From NCBI RefSeq assembly GCF_002158865.1, contig NZ_CP021455.1:1116001-1180000 (forward strand): a DNA stretch of 64,000 nt, written 5' to 3'. The translations under genes and the position numbers were made by a program. Below the pieces are notes generated by a model. It was not told the origin of the DNA. It saw nothing but the letters and a program-made list of their open reading frames with translations, and made no database searches. Positions 34,241-43,642 of this stretch are shown here, piece by piece. Source of the stretch: Comamonas serinivorans. Lineage in GTDB: Bacteria; Pseudomonadota; Gammaproteobacteria; Burkholderiales; Burkholderiaceae_C. Every line of letters starts with the position of its first letter. The first letter of the stretch is position 1.

Positions 34241-34834
34241 ATGCAAGACAAGCCCACCCGAACCAACGCCGAACGCACGCAGGCCACGCGCGGTGCCCTC
34301 CTCACCGCGGCCCGCGCGCTGTTTGTGCAGCGCGGGTATGCCGACACCAGCACGCCCGAGATCGTGGCCGCCGCCGAGGTCACGCGCGGCGCGCTGTACC
34401 ACCACTTCGCGGACAAGCGGGCGCTGTTCCTGGCCGTGGCGCAGGCTTCGGCGTTCGAGGTGGCCGAGGCCGTGGCGCACGCGAGCGACGGGGCCCCCGA
34501 TGCCGTGCAGGCCCTGAACCGGGGCGCGCAGGCCTACCTGCAAGCCATGGCCGAGGCCGGGCGCGCGCGCGTGCTGCTCGTCGAGGCGCCGGCGGTGCTG
34601 TCGGCACCCGAGCTGCTGGCCCTGAGCGACCAGGCGGGTGCCCAGGCCTTGGCGCAGGGCCTGGGCGAGTTGTTTGGCGAGCGGGGCGTGGCGGTGCCCG
34701 CCGACGAACTGCATGCGCTGGCCCAGCTGTTGTCGGCCGCGTTCGACCGCATGGCCCTGGCGCTGGCGCGGGGCGAGGCGGTCGAACCCTATGCGGCCGC
34801 CATGCAGCGCCTGCTGGCGGGCTTGGCGGGCTGA
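34241..34834 (+). CDS. TetR-family repressor
   Basis: 197 residues. N-terminal helix-turn-helix: RTNAERTQATRGALLTAARALFVQRGYADTSTPEIVAAAEVTRGALYHHFADKRALFLAVAQ. The C-terminal ligand domain (EVAEAVAHASDGAPDAVQALNRGAQAYLQAMAEAGRARVLLVEAPAVL) is typical of the family and its ligand is unknown. The ATG at 34241 is immediately behind the second operator-like repeat, so binding would block both its own transcription and that of the divergent VOC gene. Confidence 0.88.
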   Translation: MQDKPTRTNAERTQATRGALLTAARALFVQRGYADTSTPEIVAAAEVTRGALYHHFADKRALFLAVAQASAFEVAEAVAHASDGAPDAVQALNRGAQAYLQAMAEAGRARVLLVEAPAVLSAPELLALSDQAGAQALAQGLGELFGERGVAVPADELHALAQLLSAAFDRMALALARGEAVEPYAAAMQRLLAGLAG

Positions 34835-34890
34835 GGAAGGCCTTTGGCGCGGGGCCGCTGCAGAAGCCGTGCTGCGCCGTTGTGGAGGAT

Positions 34891-34938
34891 GAGTATCAGC
34901 CCATTGCCGTTCATCAACAAACGGTGATGGGGTGATAC
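34891..34938. repeat. Hairpin repeat R13
   Basis: Arms AGTATCAGCCCAT and ATGGGGTGATAC; inner GCCGTT and AACGGT. It lies between the TetR gene and the convergent aminotransferase. Confidence 0.8.
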
Positions 34939-34961
34939 GGTCTGAAAATGGTTGAGGCCTG

Positions 34962-36098
34962 TCAAACGCCCATCTGGTCGAGTGCGGCCTGAAGCTGTGC
35001 CACGCTGCGGTCCACGTTGCCCCACTTGTCCAGGCCGAACAACCCGAGGCGGAAGGTCCGGAAGTCCGGCCCTTCGCCGCATTGCAGCGGCACGCCGGCG
35101 GCGGCCTGAACGCCCACGGCTGCGAACTTGCGCGTGTTCTGGATGTCCGGGTCGCTGGTGTAGCTCACCACCACGCCGGGCGACTGGAAGCCCGCGGCTG
35201 CCACGCTGGGGAAGCCGCGTGATTCGAGCAGGGCCCGCACCTGCGTGCCCAGCGCGATCTGCTGGTCGCGCAGCGTGGCCAGGCCGCGGTCGCGCGCTTC
35301 GAGCATGGTGTCGCGCACCTGGGCCAGTGCATCCGTGGGCATGGTGGTGTGGTAGGCGTGCTGGCCATTCACATAGCCTTCGGCGATCTGCAGCCACTTC
35401 TTCAGATCGCAGGCAAAGCTGGAACTGGTGGTGCCGTCGATGGCGGCGCGGGCACGCTCGTTCAGCATGACGAAGGCGCCGCAGGGCGAGGCGCTCCAGC
35501 CCTTTTGCGGGGCGCTGATGAGCACGTCGACGCCGGTTGCCGCCATGTCCACCCAGATCGCGCCCGAGGCGATGCAGTCCAGCACGAACAGCGCACCCAC
35601 CTCGTGCGCGGCGTCGGCCACCGTGCGCAGGTAGTCGTCGGGCAGCAGGATGCCGCTGGCGGTTTCGCAATGCGGGGCGAACACGACCTTGGGCTTTTCG
35701 GCGCGGATGGTGGCCGCCACCTCGTCCGCCGGCATGGGTGTCCAGGGCGCCTGCGGGCCGCTGCCGACCTGGCGGGCCGCGCAGACGGTGGCGCCGCCAT
35801 TCAGGCCGAAATGGCCCATGTCGAAGATCTGCGACCAGCGGAAGCTGAAGAAGCCGTTGCGCACGATGAGCACCTTTTCGCCGTTGGCGAACTGGCGGGC
35901 CACGGCCTCCATGCCGAAGGTGCCGCTGCCGGGCACGATGGCTGCGGTGTGGGCGTTGTAGGTGGTCTTCAGCGTGGCCAGGATGTCCTGCATGACGCCG
36001 ATGAAGCGCTGGGACATGTGGTTGAGCGCGCGGTCGGTGTACACGACCGAGAACTCGAGCAGGCCATCGGGGTCGACGTGGGGCAGCAGGGCGGGCAT
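34962..36098 (-). CDS. Class V aminotransferase (serine/alanine-glyoxylate type)
   Basis: 378 residues. A PLP enzyme of fold type I. SGTFGMEAVARQFANGEKVLIVRNGFFSFRW, VFAPHCETASGI, LFVLDCIASGAIWVDMAATGVDVLISAPQKGWSASP hold the binding pocket; the Lys in APQKGW is the Schiff-base residue. C-terminal FRLGLFGLDKWGNVD carries the carboxylate-binding Arg. Probably transfers an amino group between alanine or serine and glyoxylate or pyruvate; exact donor uncertain. The ATG at 36098 has GGAGA eight bases upstream; an earlier ATG at 36125 is less likely. The 440 bases from 36099 to 36540 show no gene. Confidence 0.88.
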   Translation of the reverse strand: MPALLPHVDPDGLLEFSVVYTDRALNHMSQRFIGVMQDILATLKTTYNAHTAAIVPGSGTFGMEAVARQFANGEKVLIVRNGFFSFRWSQIFDMGHFGLNGGATVCAARQVGSGPQAPWTPMPADEVAATIRAEKPKVVFAPHCETASGILLPDDYLRTVADAAHEVGALFVLDCIASGAIWVDMAATGVDVLISAPQKGWSASPCGAFVMLNERARAAIDGTTSSSFACDLKKWLQIAEGYVNGQHAYHTTMPTDALAQVRDTMLEARDRGLATLRDQQIALGTQVRALLESRGFPSVAAAGFQSPGVVVSYTSDPDIQNTRKFAAVGVQAAAGVPLQCGEGPDFRTFRLGLFGLDKWGNVDRSVAQLQAALDQMGV

Positions 36099-36540
36099 GG
36101 GGGTCTCCGGGTGTGGGGTGGGCAATCGGCGTGCGGACGGTGCGACCGTGCGCGGTCTGCGCCGCAGGGCGCGCGGTGCGGGAACCTGGGGCCACCGGTT
36201 GGTGGCAGCGGCCCGATTCTAGGGCGTGCCTTCAGGTGCAGCGGCGGCCCGGCTGGGCGGGTTGGGCGGCATGGCTGCGGGCGGGTGCCGCTGTGCAAGG
36301 CATCGCCCGGGCGGTCGAGGCATCTTGGCCAGAGATGGGTCGGGGCGGTCAGGTCGCGGCGGCTGAGCGATGGCGCCACGCTGGCGATGCTGCACGCCTT
36401 TTTCCGTCTCACCTGGGCTGTGCGCGGCCCGACGTGCTTGCCGCCATGGCGTTCAGCGTGGTGGGCCATTTCGCATCGCCGGCATCGGCGGTATGGGTGG
36501 GACGTGTGTGGCGTGAATGGCCAGTTCTGAGGTTTTGATG

Positions 36541-36592
36541 TGAGTATGGCCTCATTCCCGTTGTTCATTGAACGGGAACGAGGCCATACTCA
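36541..36592. repeat. Hairpin repeat R14 (best-paired copy)
   Basis: Outer arms TGAGTATGGCCTC and GAGGCCATACTCA pair perfectly over 13 bp; inner CCCGTT and AACGGG over 6 bp; ATT and AAC form the internal bulge. It is 38 bases beyond the lysA stop and serves as a type copy of the family. Confidence 0.9.
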
Positions 36593-36630
36593 TGTGCCAT
36601 GATTCGCGCCACGCGTCAGCGCGCCGCTGC

Positions 36631-37878
36631 TTACAGCCCGGTTTCCAGCGCCAGCAGGTCGTCCACGGTCTGGCGGCGGCGAATCAGCCGCGCCTGGCCG
36701 CCATCGACCAGCACCTCGGCCGCCAGCGGGCGCGTGTTGTAGTTGCTGGACATGCTGGCGCCATACGCGCCGGTGTCGTGAATCACCAGCAAGTCGCCGA
36801 CCTGCGCGGCCGGCAGCATGCGCGGCAGCACCACGCCGCCTTCGCCCTGGGTGAACACGTCCCCCGATTCGCACAGCGGGCCCGCCACCACGCTGGCCAC
36901 CTCGGCGGCCTGGCTGCCATCCCGGCGCAGCAGGCCCATGGCGTGGTAGCTGCCGTACATGGAGGGGCGCATCAGTTCGTTGAAGCCCGTGTCGACCAGC
37001 ACGAAATGCGAGCGGCCCTGGTTCTTGACGGCGCGCACCTGGCCCAGCAGCACGCCCGATTCGGCCACGAGGAAACGGCCGGGCTCGATCTCCAGGTGCA
37101 GGGCATGGCCCACGATGGCCTCGGCCTGCTGACGCGCGGCATGCCACAGGCTGAAGTAGTGCGCGGTGTCGATGCGATCGCCCCCCGCCTGGTAGGGGAT
37201 GGACAGCCCGCCGCCGGCCGACAGGGCCTGCAGGTCCATGCCCGCGGCGCGGGTTTGCTCGACCAGGCCGACCATGGCGCCGCAGACGTTCTGCAGGTGG
37301 GCGTAGTCCACGCCCGAGCCGATGTGCATGTGCAGGCCGACCAGCGTCAAGCCATTGCGCTGCACGGCGGCCAGGGCCGCGGCCAGGTCGCCGTGCCAGA
37401 TGCCGTGCTTGCTGTGCTCGCCGCCGGTGTTGGTCTTGTTGCTGTGGCCGTGGCCGAAGCCGGGGTTGATGCGCAGCCACACGGCATGGCCGGGCGAGGC
37501 CGCGCCGAGCTGGTCCAGCATGTCGATGGAGCCGGCGTTCACGGGCACGCGGTGTTCGACCACGGTGGCGAGCGTGGCCGGGTCGAACACGTCGGCCGTG
37601 AAGACGATGGGGGCGGGCTCGTCAAACCCGGGCTGGTAGCCGGCGGCCAGCGCGCGCAGGATCTCGCCGCGCGAGACGGCATCGACCCGGACGCCGCGCT
37701 CGCGCATCAGCGACAGGATGTGGATGTTGGAGCAGGCTTTTTGCGCAAAGCGCACGGTGTCGAAGGCCTGCAGCTGGGCGATGCGCTCGCGGATGGTGGC
37801 GGCGTCATACACCCACAGCGGGGTGCCGAACTCGTCGGCCAGGGCCCAGAGCTGGGCGGCAGAAAAAGGATTGGACAT
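36631..37878 (-). CDS. lysA: Diaminopimelate decarboxylase
   Basis: 415 residues. Converts meso-diaminopimelate to lysine, the last step of lysine synthesis, with PLP. FGTPLWVYDAATIRERI and VRFAQKACSNIHILSLMRERGVRVDAVSRGEI hold the PLP Lys (FAQK); GEHSKHGIW, HMHIGSG, EIEPGRFLVAESG, and PLCESGDVF with the catalytic Cys follow. It resembles the E. coli-type short LysA. The ATG at 37878 opens directly on the family start. It is not in a dap operon here; the upstream gene is a TerC-type protein on the same strand, 188 nt away. Confidence 0.95.
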   Translation of the reverse strand: MSNPFSAAQLWALADEFGTPLWVYDAATIRERIAQLQAFDTVRFAQKACSNIHILSLMRERGVRVDAVSRGEILRALAAGYQPGFDEPAPIVFTADVFDPATLATVVEHRVPVNAGSIDMLDQLGAASPGHAVWLRINPGFGHGHSNKTNTGGEHSKHGIWHGDLAAALAAVQRNGLTLVGLHMHIGSGVDYAHLQNVCGAMVGLVEQTRAAGMDLQALSAGGGLSIPYQAGGDRIDTAHYFSLWHAARQQAEAIVGHALHLEIEPGRFLVAESGVLLGQVRAVKNQGRSHFVLVDTGFNELMRPSMYGSYHAMGLLRRDGSQAAEVASVVAGPLCESGDVFTQGEGGVVLPRMLPAAQVGDLLVIHDTGAYGASMSSNYNTRPLAAEVLVDGGQARLIRRRQTVDDLLALETGL

Positions 37879-38066
37879 GGGCAGGTGGCGTGGCGTCGGC
37901 CGGTGCAAGGCTGCGTGGCCGGTGAACCCGCGATTGTCGCCGCAACGGCGCCAGGGGGCGCCGTGCGGGTGTGTCATTGAGGCGATGCAACAGGCGCCGG
38001 TGGCCTGCAGGCCATGGGCGGCATCGGCGGCCTTGCGCCGTGCGGGCTTGCCTGGGTGTCAGCCCC

Positions 38067-39635
38067 TTATCCGTTGTCGTCGCCGCCCTCGGGCAGGCGC
38101 TCGATCCGCACGGTCTTGATGCGCTGGGGATCCACCTCGTCCACCGTGAACGCGTAGCCCTGGTGAACCGTGCTGGCGCCGCGCGCGGGCAGCTCACCAA
38201 ACACGCGCAGCAGGTAGCCGGCCAGCGAATAGGCCTCGCTGCCCTGCACCAGGCCGTCCACGCCGAGGGTGCTTTCCAGCTGGTGCAGGTCAGCCGTGCC
38301 GGCCACGCGCCAGCGCCCGTCGCCGGCCGGCTGGATCTCCAGCTGTTCGTCCTCGTCGGGGAATTCGCCGGCAATCGCTTCCAGCACGTCGATGGGGGTG
38401 ACGATGCCCTTGAGGGTGCCGTCCTCGTCGTTGACCAGCACCAGTTGGCCCTTGGCGCTTCGCAACACGCCGATCACGTCGATGACCAGCATGGATTCGG
38501 GCACGAACACGGGCTGGCGCAGGTAGCCGTTGGGCTCCAGCCGGCCCCTCTCTTCGATGGCGCCGAGCAGGTCCTTGGCGCGGGCCACGCCCAGCACCTG
38601 GTCCAGCGAGCCCTGGCACACCGGGTACATGCCGTGCGGCGCGGCCAGCAGCTTGCGTCGGTTCACGGCGCCATCGTCATCGACGTCCACCCACGAGATG
38701 TTGGAGCGCAAGGTCATGATGGAGCGCACGTTGCGCTCGGCCAGGCGCAGCACGCCGCCCACCATGTGGCGCTCTTCGGCCGCGAAGGCCGGTTCCGGGG
38801 CATCCGGCTCGGCTCCGCCACCCGCGGTGGCCGCCTGGGTGGCCTGCGCCGTCGTGCGGTGCCCCAACAGGCTCAGCACGCGCTCGGCCGTGCGTTGGCG
38901 CAGTGGCAGGCGCGCCTCGTGCTTGGCCGCGTTGCGGTTGGCCAGCTGGTTGAAGAACTCGATCAGGATGGAGAAACCGATCGCCGCGTACAGGTAGCCC
39001 TTGGGCAGGTGGAAGCCCAGGCCCTCGGCCACCAGCGACAAGCCGATCATGAGCAGGAAGCTCAGGCACAGCACGACGACGGTGGGGTGCGCGTTGACGA
39101 AGCGCGTGAGCGGCTTGGAGGCCAGCAGCATCACGCCGATGGAGATGACCACGGCGGCCATCATCACGGGCAGCTGGTCCACCATGCCGACGGCGGTGAT
39201 CACGGCGTCGAGCGAGAACACCGCGTCGAGCACCACGATCTGCGCCACCACGAGCGAGAAGCTCGAGTAGGCGACTGTGGCGGTGGCCTGGTGCTGCACG
39301 CCTTCCAGCCGCTCGTGCAACTCCGAGGTGGCCTTGAACAGCAGGAACAGGCCGCCAAAGAGCAGGATCAGGTCGCGTCCCGAGAACGGATGGCCGAACA
39401 CGTGGAACAGCGGTGACGTGAGCGTCACCAGCCAGGAGATCACCGACAGCAGGCCCAGGCGCATGATCAGCGCGAGGCTCAGTCCGATCACGCGGGCGCG
39501 GTCACGCTGGTGCGGCGGCAGCTTCTCGGCCAGGATGGCGATGAAGATCAGGTTGTCGATGCCCAGGACGATTTCCAGGACGACGAGCGTGGCCAGGCCG
39601 ACCCAGACGGCCGGGTCGGTCAGTAATTCAAGCAT
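38067..39635 (-). CDS. TerC-family membrane protein fused to CBS pair and CorC-type domain
   Basis: 522 residues. Residues 1-230 form the TerC-like part with seven membrane segments and the metal-linked acidic motifs EIVLGIDNLIFIAIL and DAVFSLDAVITAVGM. A cytoplasmic linker leads to two CBS motifs (about 300-420: IMTLRSNISWVDVD, GYLRQPVFVPESMLVIDVIGVL) and the CorC/HlyC transporter-associated domain (LEIQPAGDGRWRVAGTADLHQLE). The same build as E. coli YegH/YoaE. TerC proteins are linked to manganese or calcium export; this one's ion is unknown. On the minus strand upstream (39800-39836) lies a small hairpin TCGGGG/CCCCGA next to TAAAATTTT, possibly promoter sequence. Confidence 0.9.
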   Translation of the reverse strand: MLELLTDPAVWVGLATLVVLEIVLGIDNLIFIAILAEKLPPHQRDRARVIGLSLALIMRLGLLSVISWLVTLTSPLFHVFGHPFSGRDLILLFGGLFLLFKATSELHERLEGVQHQATATVAYSSFSLVVAQIVVLDAVFSLDAVITAVGMVDQLPVMMAAVVISIGVMLLASKPLTRFVNAHPTVVVLCLSFLLMIGLSLVAEGLGFHLPKGYLYAAIGFSILIEFFNQLANRNAAKHEARLPLRQRTAERVLSLLGHRTTAQATQAATAGGGAEPDAPEPAFAAEERHMVGGVLRLAERNVRSIMTLRSNISWVDVDDDGAVNRRKLLAAPHGMYPVCQGSLDQVLGVARAKDLLGAIEERGRLEPNGYLRQPVFVPESMLVIDVIGVLRSAKGQLVLVNDEDGTLKGIVTPIDVLEAIAGEFPDEDEQLEIQPAGDGRWRVAGTADLHQLESTLGVDGLVQGSEAYSLAGYLLRVFGELPARGASTVHQGYAFTVDEVDPQRIKTVRIERLPEGGDDNG

Positions 39636-39946
39636 GGTGGGGATGGGTTAGGCGCGAGACCGGCCAGGCCGGCAAGGGCTGCCGGCAGCGGTGCGCACAA
39701 GAAGATGGGGGACGACCAGCACGGGATGCTGGCGGGTGGTGTCGAGCAAGGCCGTCGACTGGGGGGCTCGGCGTCGCTTGACGCAGAAGGAGAGTCCATG
39801 CGCAAAATTTTATCGGGGCCTCGAATGTCCCCGAGAGGCCCGGGCCGAAGGGGGCTTTAGCGGGCCGCCGAAGGCTGGTGCCATCGACCGGATGTCCGAC
39901 AGGCATGGTCGGTCCTTCTATGCTTGGCCGTTTGAGCGGATCTCGC

Positions 39947-40537
39947 ATGCACCTTTTTCCACCGGCACACCCCTTGCTCACGCCGCGGCTGCAACTGCGG
40001 CGTTTTCGCGACACCGACTTCGCCGCGTATGCCGCCTACCACGGTGACCCGCAGGTGTACCGCTTTCTGTACCAGGCCGCACCCGAGGCCGACCGGCTGG
40101 GAACGCAGTTCGCCGAGGTGTTGCGCGCACCGTTCGACGGCGATGGGCACGCCTTGCGCCTGGCGGCCGTGCGCCAGGCCGATGAGGCCGTTGTCGGTGA
40201 GGTGCTGCTCAAGATCGCCAGCCTCGCGGCCTTGCAGCTGGAGGTGGGCTACATCTTCAACCCGCGCTTTGGCGGCCAGGGCTATGCGACTGAGGCGGTG
40301 CGCGCCCTGCTGAATTGGGGCTTCGAGGGCATGGGCGCCCACCGGATCTTTGCGCGGCTGGATGCGCTCAACACGGCCTCTGTCAAGGTGGTGGAGCGCC
40401 TGGGCATGCGCCGGGAAGCCCACTTGATCCAGAACGACCGGTTCAACGGTGTCTGGGGAGACGAGTACATCCATGCGTTGTTGCGGTCCGAGTGGCCGCA
40501 GGTGGCTGTGTGCCCTGGCCAGGGCCCAGCAGGATGA
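39947..40537 (+). CDS. GNAT-family N-acetyltransferase (RimJ/RimL-like)
   Basis: 196 residues. LTPRLQLRRFRDTDFAAYAAYHGDPQVYRFL begins the domain; the acetyl-CoA loop is FNPRFGGQGYATEAVRALLNWGFEGMGAHRIFARLDALNTASVKVVERLGMRREAHL in order (R-x-x-G-x-G/A and N-x-x-S). Members acetylate protein N-termini or small molecules such as spermidine or antibiotics; the substrate cannot be inferred. The ATG at 39947 was chosen over one at 39878 for family length and a GAGCGGA site. Divergent from the TerC gene. Confidence 0.85.
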   Translation: MHLFPPAHPLLTPRLQLRRFRDTDFAAYAAYHGDPQVYRFLYQAAPEADRLGTQFAEVLRAPFDGDGHALRLAAVRQADEAVVGEVLLKIASLAALQLEVGYIFNPRFGGQGYATEAVRALLNWGFEGMGAHRIFARLDALNTASVKVVERLGMRREAHLIQNDRFNGVWGDEYIHALLRSEWPQVAVCPGQGPAG

Positions 40538-40891
40538 GGTGTTCGGCCTGGGGCAGGCCAGATGCCGGTCGAGCGACCCGGCCTCGGTCCCGATGATGGG
40601 GTGGCGAGGCATCGCAGCGCCATCTTGGGTGACTACGCGATGGCATCGCCCATGGCGAACACCCTCTGCATGACGTGGGCGGCCACGGGTGTGAGGCTGC
40701 GTCTTGCCTGCGCGACCTGGCCGGGGGTCTGCTGATGGATGCCATCGGCGTCGTGGCCTTCGCGCCGGTGCTGCTGGCGCGGCGCTGCTGGGCGTGGCCC
40801 TGCTGCTGCAACGCAGATCGCCCGCTCACCCGGCGCTGCAAGCCTGCTGGGCCGTTGTCCAGCCATCCACATCGCAGTGCAATTCTTGTGC

Positions 40892-40940
40892 AGTATGGGT
40901 CAACTTCCGTTTGATTGACATCGGATATGCGGGTATACCC
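40892..40940. repeat. Hairpin repeat R15
   Basis: Arms AGTATGGGT and GGGTATACC (the right arm has an extra palindromic GTATAC); inner TTCCGTTTGA and CATCGGA. It lies between convergent genes; the other 350 bases of this gap show no supported gene. Confidence 0.65.
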
Positions 40941-40983
40941 ATGTTGATGTGGCGTTTGCGGTGCCCGCCCCGAAGTCGGGTGA

Positions 40984-42381
40984 TCAGTCGCGTGCCGGGG
41001 CACCGCCTGCAGCCGGCTCCCCCGTGTCAGCGGCCCCAGCCTGGGGACCACCGGGCTCGGCATCCATGGAGAAGCCGATCGTCGTGCGGCCCTGGGCGGA
41101 ATGGGCCGACGCCTGCCCGCCGTGCATGCGCGCAACGGCGCTGACGATGGCCAGACCCAGGCCGTGGTGGCGGGCGGCGTCGGTGCGCGCGGCATCCACG
41201 CGGTAGAAGCGGTCGAACAGGTGCGGCAGGTGGCTGGCATCCAGGGGCGCGCCCTGGTTGCTCACCGCCAGCGTCACCTGGCCGTTGCCAGGGACGATGT
41301 CGATGCAGAGGTCGGAGCCCGCATCGGCATGGCGCACGGCATTCGACAGCAGGTTGGACAGGGCGCGCTCCACCAGCGGCTGGTCCAAGGCGCCGACGTG
41401 GTCGCCCCGAATCCGCAGGCCCAGACCGGCCTCGGCCAACTCGGCTTCGTGGTAGCTGGCGACCCGCTGTGCCACCGCAGCCAGGCTGGCGGGTGGGCCG
41501 CGCCGTGCGAGCGCCCCGCGGTCGGCCCGGGACAGGAACAACATGTCCTGAACGATGCTGGCCATGCGGTGCAGCTCTTCGAGGTTGGCGCCCAGCGTGT
41601 CGCGCAGGGTGCCCGCATCGCGTTGCCGCCGCAGGGCAATCTCGGTGCCGCCGATGAGGTTTGCCAACGGGGTGCACAGCTCATGCGCCACGTCGGCGTT
41701 GAAGCCCTCCAGCTGCTGGTAGGCGTGCTCCAGGCGCTCCAGCAGCGCGTTGAACTGCTCGACCAGGGGCCGCAGCTCGTCGGGCTGGCCGGCGAGCAGA
41801 AGGCGTTGGTGCAGGGTGTCGGCGCTGAGCTGGCGTGCCTGGTCGGTCAGCAGCCGCAAGGGGCGCAGGCCCTGCCGCACCAGGACAAAGCCGCCGGCCG
41901 AGATCAGCGCGGCCCCGATCACGCTCGCCAGCACCAGGATCCAGGCGATGCGGGCCAGCAGCACTTGGTCGTCGTCGATCGACAGGCCGAGTTGGCCGCT
42001 CACCCGGGGTCGGCCTGCACCCGGCACACCCGGCAGGGCGCTCTCGATGGCCCGGGTGCGTTGGGCACGGCGGGGCACGTCGCCCGCTGGCGGGCGTGCA
42101 TAGAACACCGTGCCGTCGGCGTGGCGCAGCACCAGCGACATGTCGCCATGCCCGAGCAGGAACTCATCGAGCCGATGGCGCAGGTCCGCCGCGCTGGACT
42201 CCGCGAACAGGTGCGCGAGCAGGGTGGTTTTCTCGTCGAGGAAGCGCGTCTGCCGCGATTCCAGCCCCATCGCAATCGCGGCATAGATGGCGAGGCAGAT
42301 GGCGGCCAGGCCGGCCAGGCTTTGCAACGCCAGCCACATCGACAGGCGTCGGCCCAGGGAATGAGGGCTGTGCGCTGTCAC
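40984..42381 (-). CDS. Heavy-metal sensor histidine kinase (CusS/CzcS-like)
   Basis: 465 residues. Two membrane segments (about 16-38 and 165-190) flank a periplasmic sensor domain; a HAMP domain follows (VLVRQGLRPLRLLTDQARQLSADTLHQRL). The phosphoacceptor His is in FNADVAHELCTPLANLIGG, where the usual Arg of H-E-L-R-T-P is Cys. ATP-binding boxes: NLLSNAVRHA (N), DRFYRVD (F) and HHGLGLAIV (G2). It overlaps the response-regulator gene by four bases (ATGA at 42378), so the two are coupled. The pair is divergent from the czc genes and probably controls them in response to Zn, Co, Cd or Cu. Confidence 0.9.
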   Translation of the reverse strand: MTAHSPHSLGRRLSMWLALQSLAGLAAICLAIYAAIAMGLESRQTRFLDEKTTLLAHLFAESSAADLRHRLDEFLLGHGDMSLVLRHADGTVFYARPPAGDVPRRAQRTRAIESALPGVPGAGRPRVSGQLGLSIDDDQVLLARIAWILVLASVIGAALISAGGFVLVRQGLRPLRLLTDQARQLSADTLHQRLLLAGQPDELRPLVEQFNALLERLEHAYQQLEGFNADVAHELCTPLANLIGGTEIALRRQRDAGTLRDTLGANLEELHRMASIVQDMLFLSRADRGALARRGPPASLAAVAQRVASYHEAELAEAGLGLRIRGDHVGALDQPLVERALSNLLSNAVRHADAGSDLCIDIVPGNGQVTLAVSNQGAPLDASHLPHLFDRFYRVDAARTDAARHHGLGLAIVSAVARMHGGQASAHSAQGRTTIGFSMDAEPGGPQAGAADTGEPAAGGAPARD

Positions 42382-43067
42382 GTCGAACGGGGCTCCAGGA
42401 CGTAGCCCATGCCGCGAACCGTGTGCAACAGGGGGTGCGAAAACGGCTCGTCTATCTTGCTGCGGAGTCGGCGCACGGCCACGTCGATCACGTTCGTGCC
42501 ATGGTCGAAGTTCACGTCCCAGACCTGCTCGGCGATCTCGGTGCGCGACAAGACCTCGCCCGTGCGCCGCATCAGCAACGACAGCAGCTGGAACTCCTTG
42601 GCCGACAGGTCCAGCCGCCTGCCGTTCCGCGTGGCGCGCCGGCGGACCAGGTCCAGGTGCAGATCGGCCACGGTCAGCTGCAGCGTGTCGGCCAGGCCCG
42701 GCGCGGTCGCGCGCCGCAGCAGCACCTCGATGCGGGCCAGCAGCTCGGTGAACGCAAACGGCTTGACGAGGTAGTCGTCGGCGCCGGCCTTGAGCCCCTG
42801 CACGCGGTCTTCGACCTGGCCCCGTGCGGTCAGCATCAGGATGGGGATGTGGGCCCGCGGTGACTGCCGGAGCGCCGCCAGCACCCCCAGGCCATCGATG
42901 CCGGGCAGCATGCCGTCCAACACGATGAGGTCGTGGTGGCCTTCGGTCGCAAGGTGCAGGCCATCGATGCCGTTGTGCGTCACCTCCACCACATAGCCTT
43001 CTTCGCCCAGCCCCTTGCGCAGGTAATCGGCCAGCTTGACCTCGTCTTCGACCACCAGGATCTTCAT
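42378..43067 (-). CDS. Heavy-metal response regulator (OmpR family, CzcR/CusR-like)
   Basis: 229 residues. Receiver domain MKILVVEDEVKLADYLRKGLGEEGYVV with the acidic pocket, phosphoacceptor Asp in LIVLDGMLPGIDGL (near 51), Lys in DYLVKPFAF; then a winged-helix output domain (LDLSAKEFQLLSLLMRRTGEVLSRTEIAEQVWDVNFDHGTNVIDVAVRRLRSKID), the heavy-metal subgroup form. Start at 43067 opens directly on the receiver. It probably activates the divergent DUF4148/czcI/czcCBA genes; the 159-bp gap to 43227 is the likely binding region. Confidence 0.92.
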   Translation of the reverse strand: MKILVVEDEVKLADYLRKGLGEEGYVVEVTHNGIDGLHLATEGHHDLIVLDGMLPGIDGLGVLAALRQSPRAHIPILMLTARGQVEDRVQGLKAGADDYLVKPFAFTELLARIEVLLRRATAPGLADTLQLTVADLHLDLVRRRATRNGRRLDLSAKEFQLLSLLMRRTGEVLSRTEIAEQVWDVNFDHGTNVIDVAVRRLRSKIDEPFSHPLLHTVRGMGYVLEPRST

Positions 43068-43226
43068 GGCGCGATCCGATCCGTGGCGCGCCTCTGACAT
43101 GACAGAACTGTCATCTGCCGGACCCGTTCCTGTTGGGTGCGGCTTCCTACAGTGGCCCCCATGCCTCGTGGCATGCGAGACGCGTTGAGAACACGTCCGC
43201 AATTTCCGCTGACAGGAGTGATCACC

Positions 43227-43550
43227 ATGAACAAGACTTTTTCCATTTTGACCATTGTCGCTGGCGTGCTGTCGGCCCCGGTGGCCGCGCATGCCGCATC
43301 GGCCTGGCACGAGGGCAACGGCAACGTGGTTCAGTTCACGCCCCACCACATCGGCTCCCAGCCGCGGGCCGAAGTGCAGGCCGACACCCGTGCGGCGCGC
43401 GAAGGCGGCACCCTGAGCACCTACCAGAGAGCGATTCCCGTGCCGGGCAAAAGTTCGGCCAGCCCCAAGACGCGCGCCGAGGTGATCGAGGAGATGCGCA
43501 CCCAGTCGCCGGAAGCCCGCCAGGCGTACAAGGCGCTGTACGGCGGCTGA
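43227..43550 (+). CDS. DUF4148 small periplasmic protein
   Basis: 107 residues. Signal peptide MNKTFSILTIVAGVLSAPVAAHA, then a short hydrophilic domain with the DUF4148 pattern (TRAEVIEEMRTQSPEARQAYKALYGG). Function unknown; the family is Burkholderiales-rich and often under metal or stress control. ACAGGAGTG lies 10 bases before the ATG. It is the first gene divergent from the metal two-component system, 92 nt ahead of czcI. Confidence 0.82.
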   Translation: MNKTFSILTIVAGVLSAPVAAHAASAWHEGNGNVVQFTPHHIGSQPRAEVQADTRAAREGGTLSTYQRAIPVPGKSSASPKTRAEVIEEMRTQSPEARQAYKALYGG

Positions 43551-43625
43551 TCGCCGCCGGGGGGGCGCCGACGCGCGCCGCGCTCGCATCGTCCAGGCCT
43601 GGCAGACGGCCTGAGACGATCTCCC

Positions 43626-43632
43626 TACAATC
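43626..43632 (+). promoter_or_regulatory. Probable -10 ahead of czcI
   Basis: CTACAAT, eleven bases before the czcI ATG, after the DUF4148 gene; suggests a separate start for the czc operon with almost no leader. Confidence 0.3.
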
Positions 43633-43642
43633 GCCCTCGCTC